The notes: generated from the sequence alone by a model not told the origin. Counted from the stretch's first letter, positions 9,261 to 18,976 are shown. The stretch: DNA of 64,000 nucleotides from Acetobacter estunensis (GCF_019083805.1 NZ_JAHRDV010000006.1:62001-126000), one strand, 5' to 3'. Translations and numbers: made by a program.

Positions 9261-9448
9261 CCGAGTTCAATCTCTTTGGTGTCTTCATGGCGCCGATCGT
9301 GGTCTATGCCCTCGTGGCGCTTCCCATAACGATGGTCCTGCGCTTTCTGCTCTGGTGGAGTGGACTCATGCGCTGGTTCTGGCATTTCGCCCTCTTCGAG
9401 GTCGCGCTCTATACCTGCGTCCTCTGTCTTTTGATTCTCTACGTCTGA
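9254..9448 (+). CDS. DUF1656 small membrane protein (AaeX-like)
   Basis: A 64-residue protein with two membrane helices and the opening EFNLFGVFMAP, typical of DUF1656/AaeX peptides that accompany FUSC-HlyD pumps. The start overlaps the pump gene by 7 bp. Its role in the complex is unknown. Confidence 0.9.
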   Translation: MLTEFNLFGVFMAPIVVYALVALPITMVLRFLLWWSGLMRWFWHFALFEVALYTCVLCLLILYV

Positions 9449-9482
9449 GCAACCCGTCGCCAAAGGTTTTCGAGACACCACA

Positions 9483-10394
9483 ATGCCTCTGCTCCGCACA
9501 CTGATCCGCGTGATCCTGACACTGGCCGTCGTTTCTCTGGCCATCGTCCTTGGGGTGACTCTCTGGAACACCTACATGATCGCGCCGTGGACCCGTGACG
9601 GGCGCGTGCGTGTCTATGTGGTGGATGTCGCTCCTGAAGTCTCGGGCACAGTGGTGCAGGTGCCGGTGGTGGACAACCAGTTTGTCCACAAGGGCGACCC
9701 GCTCTATGTGCTCGACCCGGTCCGTTTCCGTCTGGCCATCCGTGAGGCTCAGGCCCGTCTGGACGGGGCGCTCGAAGACCTCAAGCTCAAGCAGAATGAC
9801 GCACGCCGCCGTATGGGGCTGTCGGGTATTGTCTCGGCGGAAGAGCAGGAAGTCTTCAACTCGAACGTGGCCACGCAGGTGGCGGCGGTGGACGCAGCCC
9901 GCGCAGCGCTCGATGTGGCGAAACTGAATCTTCAGCGTTCGGTGCTTTATTCCCCGGTGAACGGTTACATCACCAACCTGAACCTACGGGTGGGTGACTA
10001 TGCCACGGCGGGACAGGCGCGGCTGGCCGTGATCGACTCCGATTCCTACTGGGTTTACGGCTACTTCGAGGAAACGAAGATGTGGGGCGTGCATGTGGGG
10101 GATGAAGCCCGCGTCAAGCTGATGGGCTACAAGCAGATCATCCCCGGCCATGTCATCTCCATCGCTCGCGGTATCAACGACACCAACGGCAACCCCGACA
10201 AGCTGGGCCTTCAGGACGTGAACCCGATCTTTACATGGGTGCGTCTGGCACAGCGTATTCCGGTGCGCATCCATCTCGATCAGGTTCCTGAGGGTGTGAC
10301 GCTGGCTGCCGGCATGACGGCGACGATCAGCGTCGGGCCTGAATCCCTCAGTCGTCGCGGCAAGCTGACCTCATGGCTGCAGGATCATCTGTGA
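9483..10394 (+). CDS. HlyD/AaeA-like periplasmic adaptor
   Basis: A 303-residue membrane fusion protein linking the FUSC pump to an outer-membrane channel. It has one N-terminal membrane anchor (about residues 5-27), then the TRDGRVRVYVVDVAPEVSG lipoyl strand, a short alpha-hairpin (about 75-135), the second lipoyl half SPVNGYITNLNLRVGDY, and the beta-barrel motif YWVYGYFEETK. The order DUF1656-HlyD right after FUSC is the standard aae-type arrangement. Confidence 0.93.
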   Translation: MPLLRTLIRVILTLAVVSLAIVLGVTLWNTYMIAPWTRDGRVRVYVVDVAPEVSGTVVQVPVVDNQFVHKGDPLYVLDPVRFRLAIREAQARLDGALEDLKLKQNDARRRMGLSGIVSAEEQEVFNSNVATQVAAVDAARAALDVAKLNLQRSVLYSPVNGYITNLNLRVGDYATAGQARLAVIDSDSYWVYGYFEETKMWGVHVGDEARVKLMGYKQIIPGHVISIARGINDTNGNPDKLGLQDVNPIFTWVRLAQRIPVRIHLDQVPEGVTLAAGMTATISVGPESLSRRGKLTSWLQDHL

Positions 10395-10399
10395 GGCCG

Positions 10400-12010
10400 A
10401 TGGACGTGATGATGTGCAGCATGTCCACCACGGCGGAGAGTTCTTCCTCCGATCAGCCTGCGTTCCGTCGCAAGGCGTCGCATCGTGGTCTTCTCGCCAC
10501 TCTGCGCGGGCGTGTGCTCCCTACTCTTCTGAGTGGCTGCATGTTGGCGGGATGCACCGTAGGGCCGAATTTCCAGCCTGACCGCATGAAGGTGCCGGCG
10601 GGCTTCAAGGAGGCGGCAGAAGAAAAGCCTGCGACACCGGAGCAGATCGCGCGCACCGACAAGGAAATGACCGAGTGGTGGGCGTCCTTCAATGATCCGA
10701 TCCTGACTCGACTGGTCGAGGACGCGATCAAGGGCAATTACGATCTGCAGGAAGCCGGGCAGCGCATCCTTGCCGAGCGTGCCCTGCGCGACAAGGCGGC
10801 TTCGGCCTGGTATCCGCAGATGGACGCCAATGCGGGCGGCGGCGATGTCCGTTATTCCATCAACATCGACAACTGGCCCCTGCGTCCTGGTAATCCGGCC
10901 AACCAGCCCGAAGCGTCCATGCTGACCTATGGCATGTCCGCGACATGGGAAATCGACGTGTTCGGACGTATCCGGCGGGCCGTCGAGGCGCATGAACGCT
11001 CTGTTGAGACATCCATTGAAGGTCGCCGCGCCCTTTTGATGATGCTGCTCTCGGAACTGGCCAACGATTACATGCTTCTGCGCGTGACGCAGTTGCAGAT
11101 CCAGATCGCGACCGACAACATCAAGGTTGCGAAGGACAGTTTCGATCTGGCCAACCGCCTCTATCTCGAAGGCGTGGGGAATACGCTCCAGACCGCACAG
11201 GCGCAGGCCGAACTGGATTCCCAGATCGCGGCACGCGAACCGCTCAAAACGCATGTCTCGCAGATCTCCCACGCCATTTCGGTTCTGACAGGCAAGATGC
11301 CGGGCGAACTGGAGGATGAACTCAAGGTCGTTCGGCCATTGCCGAAAGTTCCTGAGTTCCCGGCCACTATGCCGTCCATCGTGATCGCCAATCGCCCCGA
11401 TATCCGGGCTGCGGAGAAGCAATATGCGATGGCCACGGCCGAGGTCGGTGTTGCGGTGGCGGATCTTTACCCGCACTTCGTGATTCCGCTGAACTTCAAT
11501 CCGAACGCGTCGGCCATGTATCAGGCGTTTCAGGCCAATGCGATGAGCTGGCAGTTCCTGATGATGGCCAGCCTGCCGCTGATGCACGGCGGCAAATACA
11601 CAGCCACCATCCGCGCAGCACAGGCGGCGGCCGAAGCGTCTCGTCTGCATTATCGGCAGACCGTCCTCAACGGCTTCAAGGAAGTCGAGGATGCGATGGC
11701 CGCGTGGCATGACGACATCGAATATGCCGAGCAGTTGCATAAGGCCTCGGAAGACAGCGCGCTGGCGCGTGATCGGGCTCGTAGGCTCTACGCCGCCGGC
11801 CTGATCGGCTTCCTCGATGTTCTGACGGCAGAGCGCACCACTCTCGATGCGCAGAATCATGAGGCTCTTTCGCGGCTTGAGCGTCTGCGCGATGCGGTCA
11901 ATCTCTACACGGCCATTGGCGCGGGCTGGCGTGGCGTGGCGCTCACGAGTTCCAGCCTGCCGGTGTCGTTGCAAACCCAGAACGCGTGGGCGCAGGCCTT
12001 CCAGCAGTAA
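10400..12010 (+). CDS. Outer-membrane efflux factor lipoprotein (NodT/OprM type)
   Basis: A TolC-like channel of about 530 residues that completes the efflux system. It opens with a basic segment and a lipobox ending in LAGC, followed by TVGPNFQPD, the standard start of NodT-family factors. Two outer-membrane-factor repeats follow (about residues 105-305 and 320-520), with the motif WEIDVFGRIRRAVEA and LMHGGKYTATIRAAQAAAEA. Several in-frame starts exist (10373, 10400, 10409, 10412, 10421). The first overlaps the adaptor gene by 22 bp, and the later ones give a shorter signal peptide. The start is therefore uncertain. Confidence 0.92.
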   Translation: MDVMMCSMSTTAESSSSDQPAFRRKASHRGLLATLRGRVLPTLLSGCMLAGCTVGPNFQPDRMKVPAGFKEAAEEKPATPEQIARTDKEMTEWWASFNDPILTRLVEDAIKGNYDLQEAGQRILAERALRDKAASAWYPQMDANAGGGDVRYSINIDNWPLRPGNPANQPEASMLTYGMSATWEIDVFGRIRRAVEAHERSVETSIEGRRALLMMLLSELANDYMLLRVTQLQIQIATDNIKVAKDSFDLANRLYLEGVGNTLQTAQAQAELDSQIAAREPLKTHVSQISHAISVLTGKMPGELEDELKVVRPLPKVPEFPATMPSIVIANRPDIRAAEKQYAMATAEVGVAVADLYPHFVIPLNFNPNASAMYQAFQANAMSWQFLMMASLPLMHGGKYTATIRAAQAAAEASRLHYRQTVLNGFKEVEDAMAAWHDDIEYAEQLHKASEDSALARDRARRLYAAGLIGFLDVLTAERTTLDAQNHEALSRLERLRDAVNLYTAIGAGWRGVALTSSSLPVSLQTQNAWAQAFQQ

Positions 12011-12095
12011 TGCGTGGCTGAACTCCAGTCGTGTCGGGACGTTGGGGAACGACCCCATTCGTTCCAACACATTTTTCCACGAAAGGATCAGGCCC

Positions 12096-12359
12096 ATGGA
12101 TGATGAGCCGAATTACGCCCGTCGCCTGGCCTTGATTCTGGGTGGTTTCATGGTGGGCTTCACCCTGATCGTCGTCGATACGTGGACGTTGATCGCCAAT
12201 CCCGGTTACGGGCAATCGCTCTTCGTACTGATCCTGCGTTATCTGCCGCTGGTGGCGGGTGTCGCCATCATGATTGGCGCCTTCGTGCTGCTTCGCAAGC
12301 CGGTTGAGGACGATCCCGGCGTTGCGCCTGACGATGTGGACAACATGGACGGCGCCTGA
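12096..12359 (+). CDS. Small two-helix membrane protein, unknown
   Basis: An 87-residue protein with two membrane helices (about residues 9-32 and 43-65) and an acidic C-terminal tail rich in Asp (VEDDPGVAPDDVDNMDGA). An AAAGGA ribosome site lies about 10 bases before the ATG. It follows the efflux genes by 85 bp and may be their last member. I do not recognise a family. Confidence 0.65.
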   Translation: MDDEPNYARRLALILGGFMVGFTLIVVDTWTLIANPGYGQSLFVLILRYLPLVAGVAIMIGAFVLLRKPVEDDPGVAPDDVDNMDGA

Positions 12360-12365
12360 GCGTCT

Positions 12366-13058
12366 TTACGCCGCGAAGGGCAGTTTCTTGAGGAAGGCGG
12401 AGAGTTTGTGCCGCCGCAGTTCCGAGCGGGCCAGCGCTCCGGTCTCCATATAATTCAGCTGGATCGTGTAACGCGGTCCGGCGTAGCGCCGGTGGCCGTG
12501 CCACGTTGTCGGACCGTTGGGAAAGACCAGAAGCGTACCGTTCACGGGTGGCACCTCGACAGCATAGTCCTCCACATCGTCCGGTCCGTTCAGAAGACGT
12601 AGACAACCGTCCTGCCGTGCGAACGCTTCCGTCGCCGGGTTGAGATAGAGCAGCACCGTCACGCGCTTGGCGGCAGAGTCGCAATGGATACGCCCGTCCT
12701 TTTCCCGTGTCCGGCCGCGCACGGTCAGCATGGTGGGGGCGTCATGCAGGTCGAGACCGAATTTTTCCGCAATGAGCCGCCGCAGTTCCGGCCCTTCCAT
12801 CTGTTGGATCAGGTTTTGCATGAGCGGTGTGAGTGACAGGGATTCCGGCGGAAAGGAGCCGCCTGACTCGATCTGGGGCAGTGAGACATACAGCGCCTTC
12901 AGATCATCGGGACGGATGAAGTGCTCGACCACCAGATGCGCAAAAGGAGTCTGCACGACCGGTGCCGCCGCGAGAGCCGCGAAATCGGGATGAACGGAAG
13001 CAACGGTCACGGCGGTTCTCCTGCGCATGCGCGGGGGCTGGGTTTCAGGCGGCATCAT
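12366..13058 (-). CDS. 2OG-Fe(II) oxygenase-like protein
   Basis: A 230-residue protein with the double-stranded beta-helix iron site: His125 and Asp127 in RIHCDSAAK, distal His187 in TTWHGHRRY, and Arg196 in GPRYTIQLNYM, which would hold 2-oxoglutarate. Between them lies VTVLLYLN and a glycine-rich turn before the distal strand. It resembles small prolyl-hydroxylase-like proteins. The substrate is unknown. It is convergent with the small membrane protein (7 bp apart). An internal ATG at residue 11 is an alternative start. Confidence 0.82.
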   Translation of the reverse strand: MMPPETQPPRMRRRTAVTVASVHPDFAALAAAPVVQTPFAHLVVEHFIRPDDLKALYVSLPQIESGGSFPPESLSLTPLMQNLIQQMEGPELRRLIAEKFGLDLHDAPTMLTVRGRTREKDGRIHCDSAAKRVTVLLYLNPATEAFARQDGCLRLLNGPDDVEDYAVEVPPVNGTLLVFPNGPTTWHGHRRYAGPRYTIQLNYMETGALARSELRRHKLSAFLKKLPFAA

Positions 13059-13144
13059 AGAGGCACGCGAACCCGGTTTCCATATTTCGAGGCATTGCGA
13101 AAATGAGAGTTTGTTAAGGGAGTTGAGGGAAAATCGCGCGGGAT

Positions 13145-14479
13145 ATGAGCGTCATTCCCGCATCGCTGTCCCGGTTTCTCCGATCCGGCGTTCATCTGTT
13201 CATCGTGAAAGGCGTGCTGGAAGGGCGATGGCTCACGCGCGGTCGTGCGCTTGTGTACTGTCTTATCAGCGGCATCTTCAACTGGGGGTTGCTGCCTTAC
13301 ATCCTGTTGGCCTCACATGGTGGATACGATTTCCACGGTGTGCCGATCTGTTTGGATTTTGTCAGCTTCTGGACCGCATCCATTCAGGTGCAGTGCGGTC
13401 ATGTGGCGGAAGTGTACAACGAAATCGCGCATCATTTGGCGGAAAAGGTGGCCTTTCACGGCATGACCTTCGGGAATGTCGCGTTCTATTACCCGCCTAC
13501 ATGGCTTCTGTTTTGCCTGCCTTTCGCTCTCGCGTCCTATTCGGTCGCGGTGGGGCTTTTCGAATTTGGAAGTATGGCGGTTTTTGTGGCGGTTGTGCGC
13601 CGCCTGCTGCCTCAGCGGTGGGCGTGGATTCCGATCCTGATGTTCCCGGGCCTCGTCATCAACATCGTCAATGGACAGAACGGTCTCCTGACCGGCTCAT
13701 TTCTGGGGCTCGCCATGGTGTTGATCCCCACATGGCCGTTTCTGGCGGGCATGTCGTTGGGCGTGCTGGTCATCAAGCCGCAGCTTCTGCTGGCCGCGCC
13801 GGTCGTGCTGCTCTGCGCACGGCAGTGGCGGGTGATTGCGGGCGGCCTATGTTCCGGTCTGGGGTTGATAGCCGTGTCGTGGCTGACATTTGGACCGGCC
13901 GCATGGAACGGTTTCTTCCGCGTGAGTGCGATCGCGCGCAAGACCTACGAGATGTCCTACGTTCCGGCGTGGAAAATGCAGAGCGTGTTCACGTCCGTCC
14001 GCCTTCTGCACGGCAGTATCGCCATGGCCTATGTGGCGCAGATCACCATGACGCTGCTTGTGGTCGCTCTGGCCGGATGGGCGGTGTGGCGACGGCCAGC
14101 ATCATCCTGCGCGGAGGCTGGGCGTGCGGATATGGCGGTGATGATCGCTGCCCTGCCGTTCTGCTCACCCTTCCTGCTGGATTACGATCTGGCCTGTCTG
14201 GCTTTTCCCATGGCGTGGGTGCTGGAGCGCGGGGTGCGGGGCGGTTGGTGGAGCGGTGAGAAGTTCGTGTTCTTCCTGATTTTTCTTTATTTGCCCGCCG
14301 CCCGTATCTTTGGGCGCGCTTTCCTGCTGTGTCCGACGCCCCCCATCGCCTTTCTGTTGCTGCTGGTTGTTGTGCGTCGGGCCGCACCTGAGCGGTGGAG
14401 GCAGGCCCGGGGGGTTTTGCGCAAGTGCGGTTGGAGACGCAGCACAGCCTCCATCGCGGGGGCGGGCGTTCAGGCCTGA
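13145..14479 (+). CDS. GT87-like (DUF2029) membrane glycosyltransferase
   Basis: A 444-residue polytopic protein with about ten membrane helices. The pattern CLDFVSFWTAS near residue 75, the loop YYPPTW near 120 and VNGQNGLLTG near 180 are typical of DUF2029/GT87 enzymes, which use polyprenyl-phosphate sugars on the periplasmic side. The last 40 residues are basic and cytoplasmic. It is a single gene, divergent from the oxygenase and overlapping tyrA tail-to-tail by 10 bp. The acceptor is unknown. Confidence 0.82.
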   Translation: MSVIPASLSRFLRSGVHLFIVKGVLEGRWLTRGRALVYCLISGIFNWGLLPYILLASHGGYDFHGVPICLDFVSFWTASIQVQCGHVAEVYNEIAHHLAEKVAFHGMTFGNVAFYYPPTWLLFCLPFALASYSVAVGLFEFGSMAVFVAVVRRLLPQRWAWIPILMFPGLVINIVNGQNGLLTGSFLGLAMVLIPTWPFLAGMSLGVLVIKPQLLLAAPVVLLCARQWRVIAGGLCSGLGLIAVSWLTFGPAAWNGFFRVSAIARKTYEMSYVPAWKMQSVFTSVRLLHGSIAMAYVAQITMTLLVVALAGWAVWRRPASSCAEAGRADMAVMIAALPFCSPFLLDYDLACLAFPMAWVLERGVRGGWWSGEKFVFFLIFLYLPAARIFGRAFLLCPTPPIAFLLLLVVVRRAAPERWRQARGVLRKCGWRRSTASIAGAGVQA

Positions 14480-15366
14480 CGGTTTTCGATCAGGCTCCGC
14501 CGGATGGCCCGACCGCGCTCGATGCGATCCACGATGTAATCCGAATCGCCCCAGCGGATGGCGCGTGCCATGGCCTGCGCATCTTCGAGAAAGCGGGAGA
14601 GCATCTCAAGCACGGCTTCGCGGTTGGAGAGAAAGATGTCGCGCCACATAATCGGGTCAGAGGAAGCGATGCGCGTGAAATCCCGAAATCCACTGGCTGC
14701 AAATTCCAGTACTTCGGAGCGCGTTTCGTCCGCCAGATCGTCCGCCGTGCCGCAGATGGTGAAGGCCAGAAGATGCGGAAGATGGCTGACGATGGCGCAG
14801 ACGCGGTCATGATGTTCCGGCGTCATGATGCGTGTGCGGGCGCCGCACAGTTCCCAGAGCGTGGTGATGGTGGTCGTGGCGGTGTCCGGCATACCGTCGA
14901 GCGGCGTGAGCAGGCACCAGCGGTTGTCGAACAGGGTCGCGAAGCCCGCGTCCGGGCCGGAATATTCCGTGCCGGCCATGGGGTGGGCGGGCACGTAAGG
15001 CACATCCGGGCGCAACGATGGGCGAATGGCGTCGATGACCGACACCTTCGTGGAGCCGGTGTCGGTCAGAATGGCGCCGGGCTTCATGGCAGGAATGGCG
15101 GTGCCCGCGACTTCCCCCATCGCCCCGACGGGCACGCAGAGCATGACGCAGTCCGACTGCGCAGCGGCGCCTGCGAGATCGTCCGTCACCTCATCGGCGA
15201 TGCCGAGCTGGCGCACACGTTCCCGGAACGCCGGGTTGATGTCCACCGCGATCAGTTTCTTCGCAAGCGTGCCATCGCGGCGCCCCCGGTGGAGCACGGA
15301 CGCGCCGATAAGGCCGGGTCCGACGACTGTGAGCGTCTCGAACAGAGGGGCAGCCGCGGACGTCAT
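14470..15366 (-). CDS. tyrA: Prephenate/arogenate (cyclohexadienyl) dehydrogenase TyrA
   Basis: A 298-residue NAD(P)-dependent enzyme that oxidatively decarboxylates prephenate or arogenate for tyrosine synthesis. The Rossmann motif VVGPGLIGAS is at the N-terminus, followed by TDTGSTKVSV, AHPMAGTEYSG (catalytic His and substrate-binding loop) and the dimer-domain motif HHDRVCAIVSHLPHLLA. I set the start at ATG 15366, 4 bp after the upstream membrane-protein stop. The frame is open further upstream but adds no homologous residues. No chorismate mutase or ACT domain is fused. Confidence 0.95.
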   Translation of the reverse strand: MTSAAAPLFETLTVVGPGLIGASVLHRGRRDGTLAKKLIAVDINPAFRERVRQLGIADEVTDDLAGAAAQSDCVMLCVPVGAMGEVAGTAIPAMKPGAILTDTGSTKVSVIDAIRPSLRPDVPYVPAHPMAGTEYSGPDAGFATLFDNRWCLLTPLDGMPDTATTTITTLWELCGARTRIMTPEHHDRVCAIVSHLPHLLAFTICGTADDLADETRSEVLEFAASGFRDFTRIASSDPIMWRDIFLSNREAVLEMLSRFLEDAQAMARAIRWGDSDYIVDRIERGRAIRRSLIENRQA

Positions 15367-15370
15367 GACG

Positions 15371-16465
15371 TCATCCTTCCGGGTTGTCCGTGGCCACCTT
15401 GCCCGACGAGGGAAGAGGAGGGGCGGGGCGCTGGGCGTCAGGCTTGTGAAGGGCGCGCATTTCGCCCAGCTGCCACAGAACGAGGACAGGCAGACCGATG
15501 CCCACTTCGCGGCCGCGTCGCAGAAGCGACAGGGCGAGGCAGGTCGAGGCATCCAGTCCGAAGGCGTGCCCGAGCGTCATGTAGGAGCCTTCCTGCACGC
15601 CCAGCCCGGCCGGGATGAGGAAAGAGGCGGACATCAGCCCGCAGGTCACACCCTCCACGGCAATGGCGTCGGGAAAGGAGAGGGAGGCGCCCATCAGGTG
15701 GACAGTCAGCCACGTTACACCAGCACTGGAGATCCAGCCGACAAGATGGATGGCGGCGGAAGCGGAGATACGTCCGGGGTGGGACCACGCTTCTTCCATC
15801 CGCTCCTGTAGAGAATCCGCACCATTGACCATGGTGGTCTGCCACTGACCGGCAATATGGCGGCCAAGACCTTCCACGCCACGCCGAATGGCGGCGCCCC
15901 CGCGCTGCTGAGTCCAGATGAAACCGGCGGCCCCCATGGTGAGCAGGAAGGCACCGATGATGACGGGCCGCACGAGCGGGTTGGACGGCGTGCCGATGGC
16001 CAGAAGAGCGACGGCCAGAAGGATGAACACGATCTGCGCCAGCACTTCCGTGGTGATGTCCACCACATTGGCGCAGGCCGCCTCGGGCCACTCGACGCCA
16101 CCGCTCTGGGCATCGCGCAGACCATGATGGCGACAGGTGGCGCGGATGCCGATCACAATGCCGCCAAGCTGTGAGAATGGCAGGCAGGTGGAAGCGGCAT
16201 CGCGCACCATGCGGGCCTTGAACAGATGCCGGAAGCTCATGGAGGGGAAGGCGGCATGCCAGGCGGCGCCGAGCAGCACGTCTACGCCAAGTTGGGCGGC
16301 AACCGTGAGCAGGAAGCCACTGACGCCAATCCGGGTGACGGCCGTAAACACTTCCCGGATGCCGCTATGGGCCAGCGCGAAAGCGATAACGCCGAGGCCG
16401 ATGAGGGTGAGCAGGATAGTGAGCTTCTTCAACGCGCTGGGCCGTCCGTGACTGTTGCAGCTCAT
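15371..16465 (-). CDS. HpnL-like integral membrane protein (UPF0104 family)
   Basis: About 364 residues with seven to eight membrane helices, of the lysylphosphatidylglycerol-synthase transmembrane family (UPF0104). The HpnL subgroup (TIGR03476) occurs in hopanoid clusters, and here the gene is divergent from hpnA, which supports that reading. Characteristic pieces are FKARMVRDAASTCLPFSQLGG and FLIPAGLGVQEGSYMTLG. Its role may be transport or lipid handling and is not known. I chose ATG 16465, which puts the first helix (LTILLTLIGLGVIAFAL) about 15 residues in. The frame is open to 16615. It is followed by tyrA 4 bp later. Confidence 0.8.
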   Translation of the reverse strand: MSCNSHGRPSALKKLTILLTLIGLGVIAFALAHSGIREVFTAVTRIGVSGFLLTVAAQLGVDVLLGAAWHAAFPSMSFRHLFKARMVRDAASTCLPFSQLGGIVIGIRATCRHHGLRDAQSGGVEWPEAACANVVDITTEVLAQIVFILLAVALLAIGTPSNPLVRPVIIGAFLLTMGAAGFIWTQQRGGAAIRRGVEGLGRHIAGQWQTTMVNGADSLQERMEEAWSHPGRISASAAIHLVGWISSAGVTWLTVHLMGASLSFPDAIAVEGVTCGLMSASFLIPAGLGVQEGSYMTLGHAFGLDASTCLALSLLRRGREVGIGLPVLVLWQLGEMRALHKPDAQRPAPPLPSSGKVATDNPEG

Positions 16466-16731
16466 CCCGTCCGCAGGCCATGCGGCAGGGGTTCGGAAAA
16501 GAGGCGCATGGGCGTGAAGGGCCTGTCGGCACAGGGACCGTTCACGGACATCGTGCGGATGCCGCGCGCCTGCTCCGAAACAGGGCGCTTTCCATACACC
16601 ACCCACCCGTTGCACGCCAGAGCGTGGGATGAAAAGCCCTTTCCCGCTTGTGGGCTCTGGCGTCAGAGGTAAACATCGCGATAATCAGACCCCCTGTCCG
16701 TCCGTCGCGTTTCTCAGGGGAACTGCTTGCA

Positions 16732-17727
16732 ATGACCGCACCGACGCTCGTTACGGGAGCCACGGGATTCGTGGGTTCCGCCGTGGCCCGGGTTCTGCTC
16801 GCCCGTGGCCATGACCTGCGCCTGATGGTGCGCAAAGGCAGCGACCGTACCAACATCGCCGACATTCCCGCCGAATTGGTGGAAGGCGATCTCTCCACAC
16901 CCGCCTGCTTTGCCGATGCGGTGAAGGGATGCCGTTACGTGTTTCACGTCGCGGCGGATTATCGCCTGTGGGTGCCCGATCCCGCGCCGATGATGGCGGC
17001 GAATGTCGAAGGCACGCGCCTGTTGATGATGGCGGCGCAGAACGCGGGCGTGGAACGCATTGTGTACTGTTCCTCCGTGGCGGCGCTGGGTCTGATCGGG
17101 GACGGTACGATTTCGGATGAGAAGACGCCGGTACATGAGCACGGTGTCATCGGCATCTATAAAAAATCGAAGTATCGCGCCGAGCAGGAAGTGCTTCGGA
17201 TGGTGCGTGACAAAAGCTTGCCCGCTGTGATCGTCAATCCGTCCACGCCTGTCGGTCCGCGCGACATCAAGCCCACGCCCACAGGCCAGATGATCCTCGA
17301 TTGTGCGGCGGGTCGGATGCCGGCCTATGTCGATACGGGCGTGAACATCGTTCATGTGGACGATGTCGCGGAAGGCCATGCACTCGCGCTCGAGCGCGGC
17401 AAAATCGGTGAGAAATACATTCTCGGCGGTGAGAATTATCTGCTGGGCGACCTGTTTCGCATGGTGGCCGAAATTGCGGGCGTGAAGCCGCCCGCTATCC
17501 GCTTGCCGCAGGAAGTGATCTGGCCCGTCGCCATCGCTTCCGAATGGCTGTCACGCCGTTTCGGGATCGAGCCGCGCGTCACGCGCGAGATGTTGGCGAT
17601 GTCGCGCAAGAAGATGTTCTTCTCCTCCGACAAGGCCATTCACGAACTGGGCTACAGCCCGCGGCCAGCACGTGAGGCGGTGACGGACGCTATCGACTGG
17701 TTTCGCAAGAGTGGGATGCTGCAATAG
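16732..17727 (+). CDS. hpnA: Hopanoid-associated sugar epimerase HpnA
   Basis: A 331-residue extended short-chain dehydrogenase. NAD-binding GATGFVGSAVA is at the N-terminus, and the active-site pattern YKKSKYRAE (Tyr-X3-Lys) lies near residue 140. It is assigned to HpnA by homology pattern and by its place at the head of hpnB-C-D-E-shc. HpnA is thought to modify the sugar of hopanoid head groups. ATG 16732 starts directly before the Rossmann strand, while the frame upstream to 16648 is unlike the family. Confidence 0.95.
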   Translation: MTAPTLVTGATGFVGSAVARVLLARGHDLRLMVRKGSDRTNIADIPAELVEGDLSTPACFADAVKGCRYVFHVAADYRLWVPDPAPMMAANVEGTRLLMMAAQNAGVERIVYCSSVAALGLIGDGTISDEKTPVHEHGVIGIYKKSKYRAEQEVLRMVRDKSLPAVIVNPSTPVGPRDIKPTPTGQMILDCAAGRMPAYVDTGVNIVHVDDVAEGHALALERGKIGEKYILGGENYLLGDLFRMVAEIAGVKPPAIRLPQEVIWPVAIASEWLSRRFGIEPRVTREMLAMSRKKMFFSSDKAIHELGYSPRPAREAVTDAIDWFRKSGMLQ

Positions 17728-17733
17728 GGGCCT

Positions 17734-18891
17734 ATGAGGATGCTAGTCTTTCTCACGACGCTTGCGACTGTTGTCTGGGGGCTTCTTCTCGCGTTTCATG
17801 GGCGGTTCTGGCAGGCTGGACCGATCCTGCGGCATGCGCGTCCGAAAGGAGCGCCACCTGTCACGGTTGTCGTGCCGGCTCGTGATGAGGCGGAGTCGAT
17901 CGAACGGGCGCTCTCTACTTTGCTGGCGCAGGACTATGACGGCCGCTACCGCATCGTGATGACCGATGACGGCAGCACCGACGGAACCGGCACTCTGGCT
18001 CGCAATCTGCCCGATCCGCAGGGAAAACTGACCATCGTGAAGGGGGCGCCCCGTCCTGATGCTGAGTGGAGTGGCAAGCTCTGGGCCGTGCAGCAGGCCG
18101 TCGCCCGTGTGCAGGCCGACGATCCGCAGGATGAGGGCTATATCCTCTTTACCGACGCCGATATCGAACATGATCCGCAGCATGTCGCCACGCTTGTCGC
18201 CAAGGCTGAGGCGGACGGGCTGGATATGGTGTCGGAGATGGTGGAACTTAACTGCGAAAGTCCGGCCGAACGGGCTTTGGTCCCGGCTTTTGTGTTCTTT
18301 TTCGCGCTCCTTTATCCTTTTGCCCGTGTGGCCGACCCTAAAAGCCCTACGGCAGCAGCGGCAGGCGGCACGATCCTCCTGCGGCGTTCGGCTCTGGCGC
18401 GTATTGGAGGCATCGAATCCCTGCGTGGAGCACTGATCGATGACTGCACGCTGGCCGCTCATGTGAAGCGTTCGGGTGGGCGTCTCTATCTGGGACATTC
18501 GTGTCTCGCACGCTCCATCCGTCCCTATCCGCATCCCCGCGACATCTGGCGGATGATCGCGCGCACAGCCTATGTGCAGCTTCATTATTCCCCGCTCATG
18601 CTGGCGGGTACGGTGCTGGGGATGGTGCTGGTGTGGATGCTGCCCATGCTGGTGGCGCTGTTCGGCAAAGGCACGGCGCGCAAACTGGCGTTTGTCGCAT
18701 GGGCCGCTTCCATGGGGTCTTATGTTCCTACCCTGAAACGCTTCCGCATGTCGCCGCTCTGGGCGATATCCCTGCCTGCTGTGGCGCTTTTCTATACGGC
18801 GGCGACGGTGGGATCGGCGATGGATTATCATCGCGGACGCGGCGTGCAGTGGAAAAACCGGGCTTATCGGGATGCCACGCACGCCGGTTGA
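17734..18891 (+). CDS. hpnB: Hopene-associated glycosyltransferase HpnB
   Basis: A 385-residue membrane-bound GT2 enzyme. One N-terminal helix (residues 3-22) precedes the GT-A domain, with PVTVVVPARDEAESIERAL, nucleotide-binding DDGSTDGTG and the metal motif FTDADIEHDP. Two C-terminal helices follow (about residues 290-315 and 345-365). It lies 6 bp after hpnA in the hopanoid cluster. The acceptor is presumed to be a hopanoid, inferred from context. Confidence 0.94.
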   Translation: MRMLVFLTTLATVVWGLLLAFHGRFWQAGPILRHARPKGAPPVTVVVPARDEAESIERALSTLLAQDYDGRYRIVMTDDGSTDGTGTLARNLPDPQGKLTIVKGAPRPDAEWSGKLWAVQQAVARVQADDPQDEGYILFTDADIEHDPQHVATLVAKAEADGLDMVSEMVELNCESPAERALVPAFVFFFALLYPFARVADPKSPTAAAAGGTILLRRSALARIGGIESLRGALIDDCTLAAHVKRSGGRLYLGHSCLARSIRPYPHPRDIWRMIARTAYVQLHYSPLMLAGTVLGMVLVWMLPMLVALFGKGTARKLAFVAWAASMGSYVPTLKRFRMSPLWAISLPAVALFYTAATVGSAMDYHRGRGVQWKNRAYRDATHAG

Positions 18892-18976
18892 CGGCGTGGC
18901 GCGTGGGGCGGCCCTGAAGGACGCGCGGGGCAGGGAGTGTAGGCAGCCGCCTCCGGAGCGTGTAAACCACCGCGCC

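Noticed and set aside
10385-12097. 570-codon open frame on the minus strand
   Set aside because: It is fully antisense to the outer-membrane factor gene, shows no domain, and has the His/Arg-rich composition typical of antisense frames in GC-rich DNA.
13027-14259. 410-codon open frame on the plus strand
   Set aside because: It lies in another frame of the GT87-like gene, which has clear membrane helices and family motifs; this frame is Arg/Gly-rich without structure.
14395-15618. 407-codon open frame on the plus strand
   Set aside because: Antisense to tyrA, which has intact motifs; no similarity to any family.
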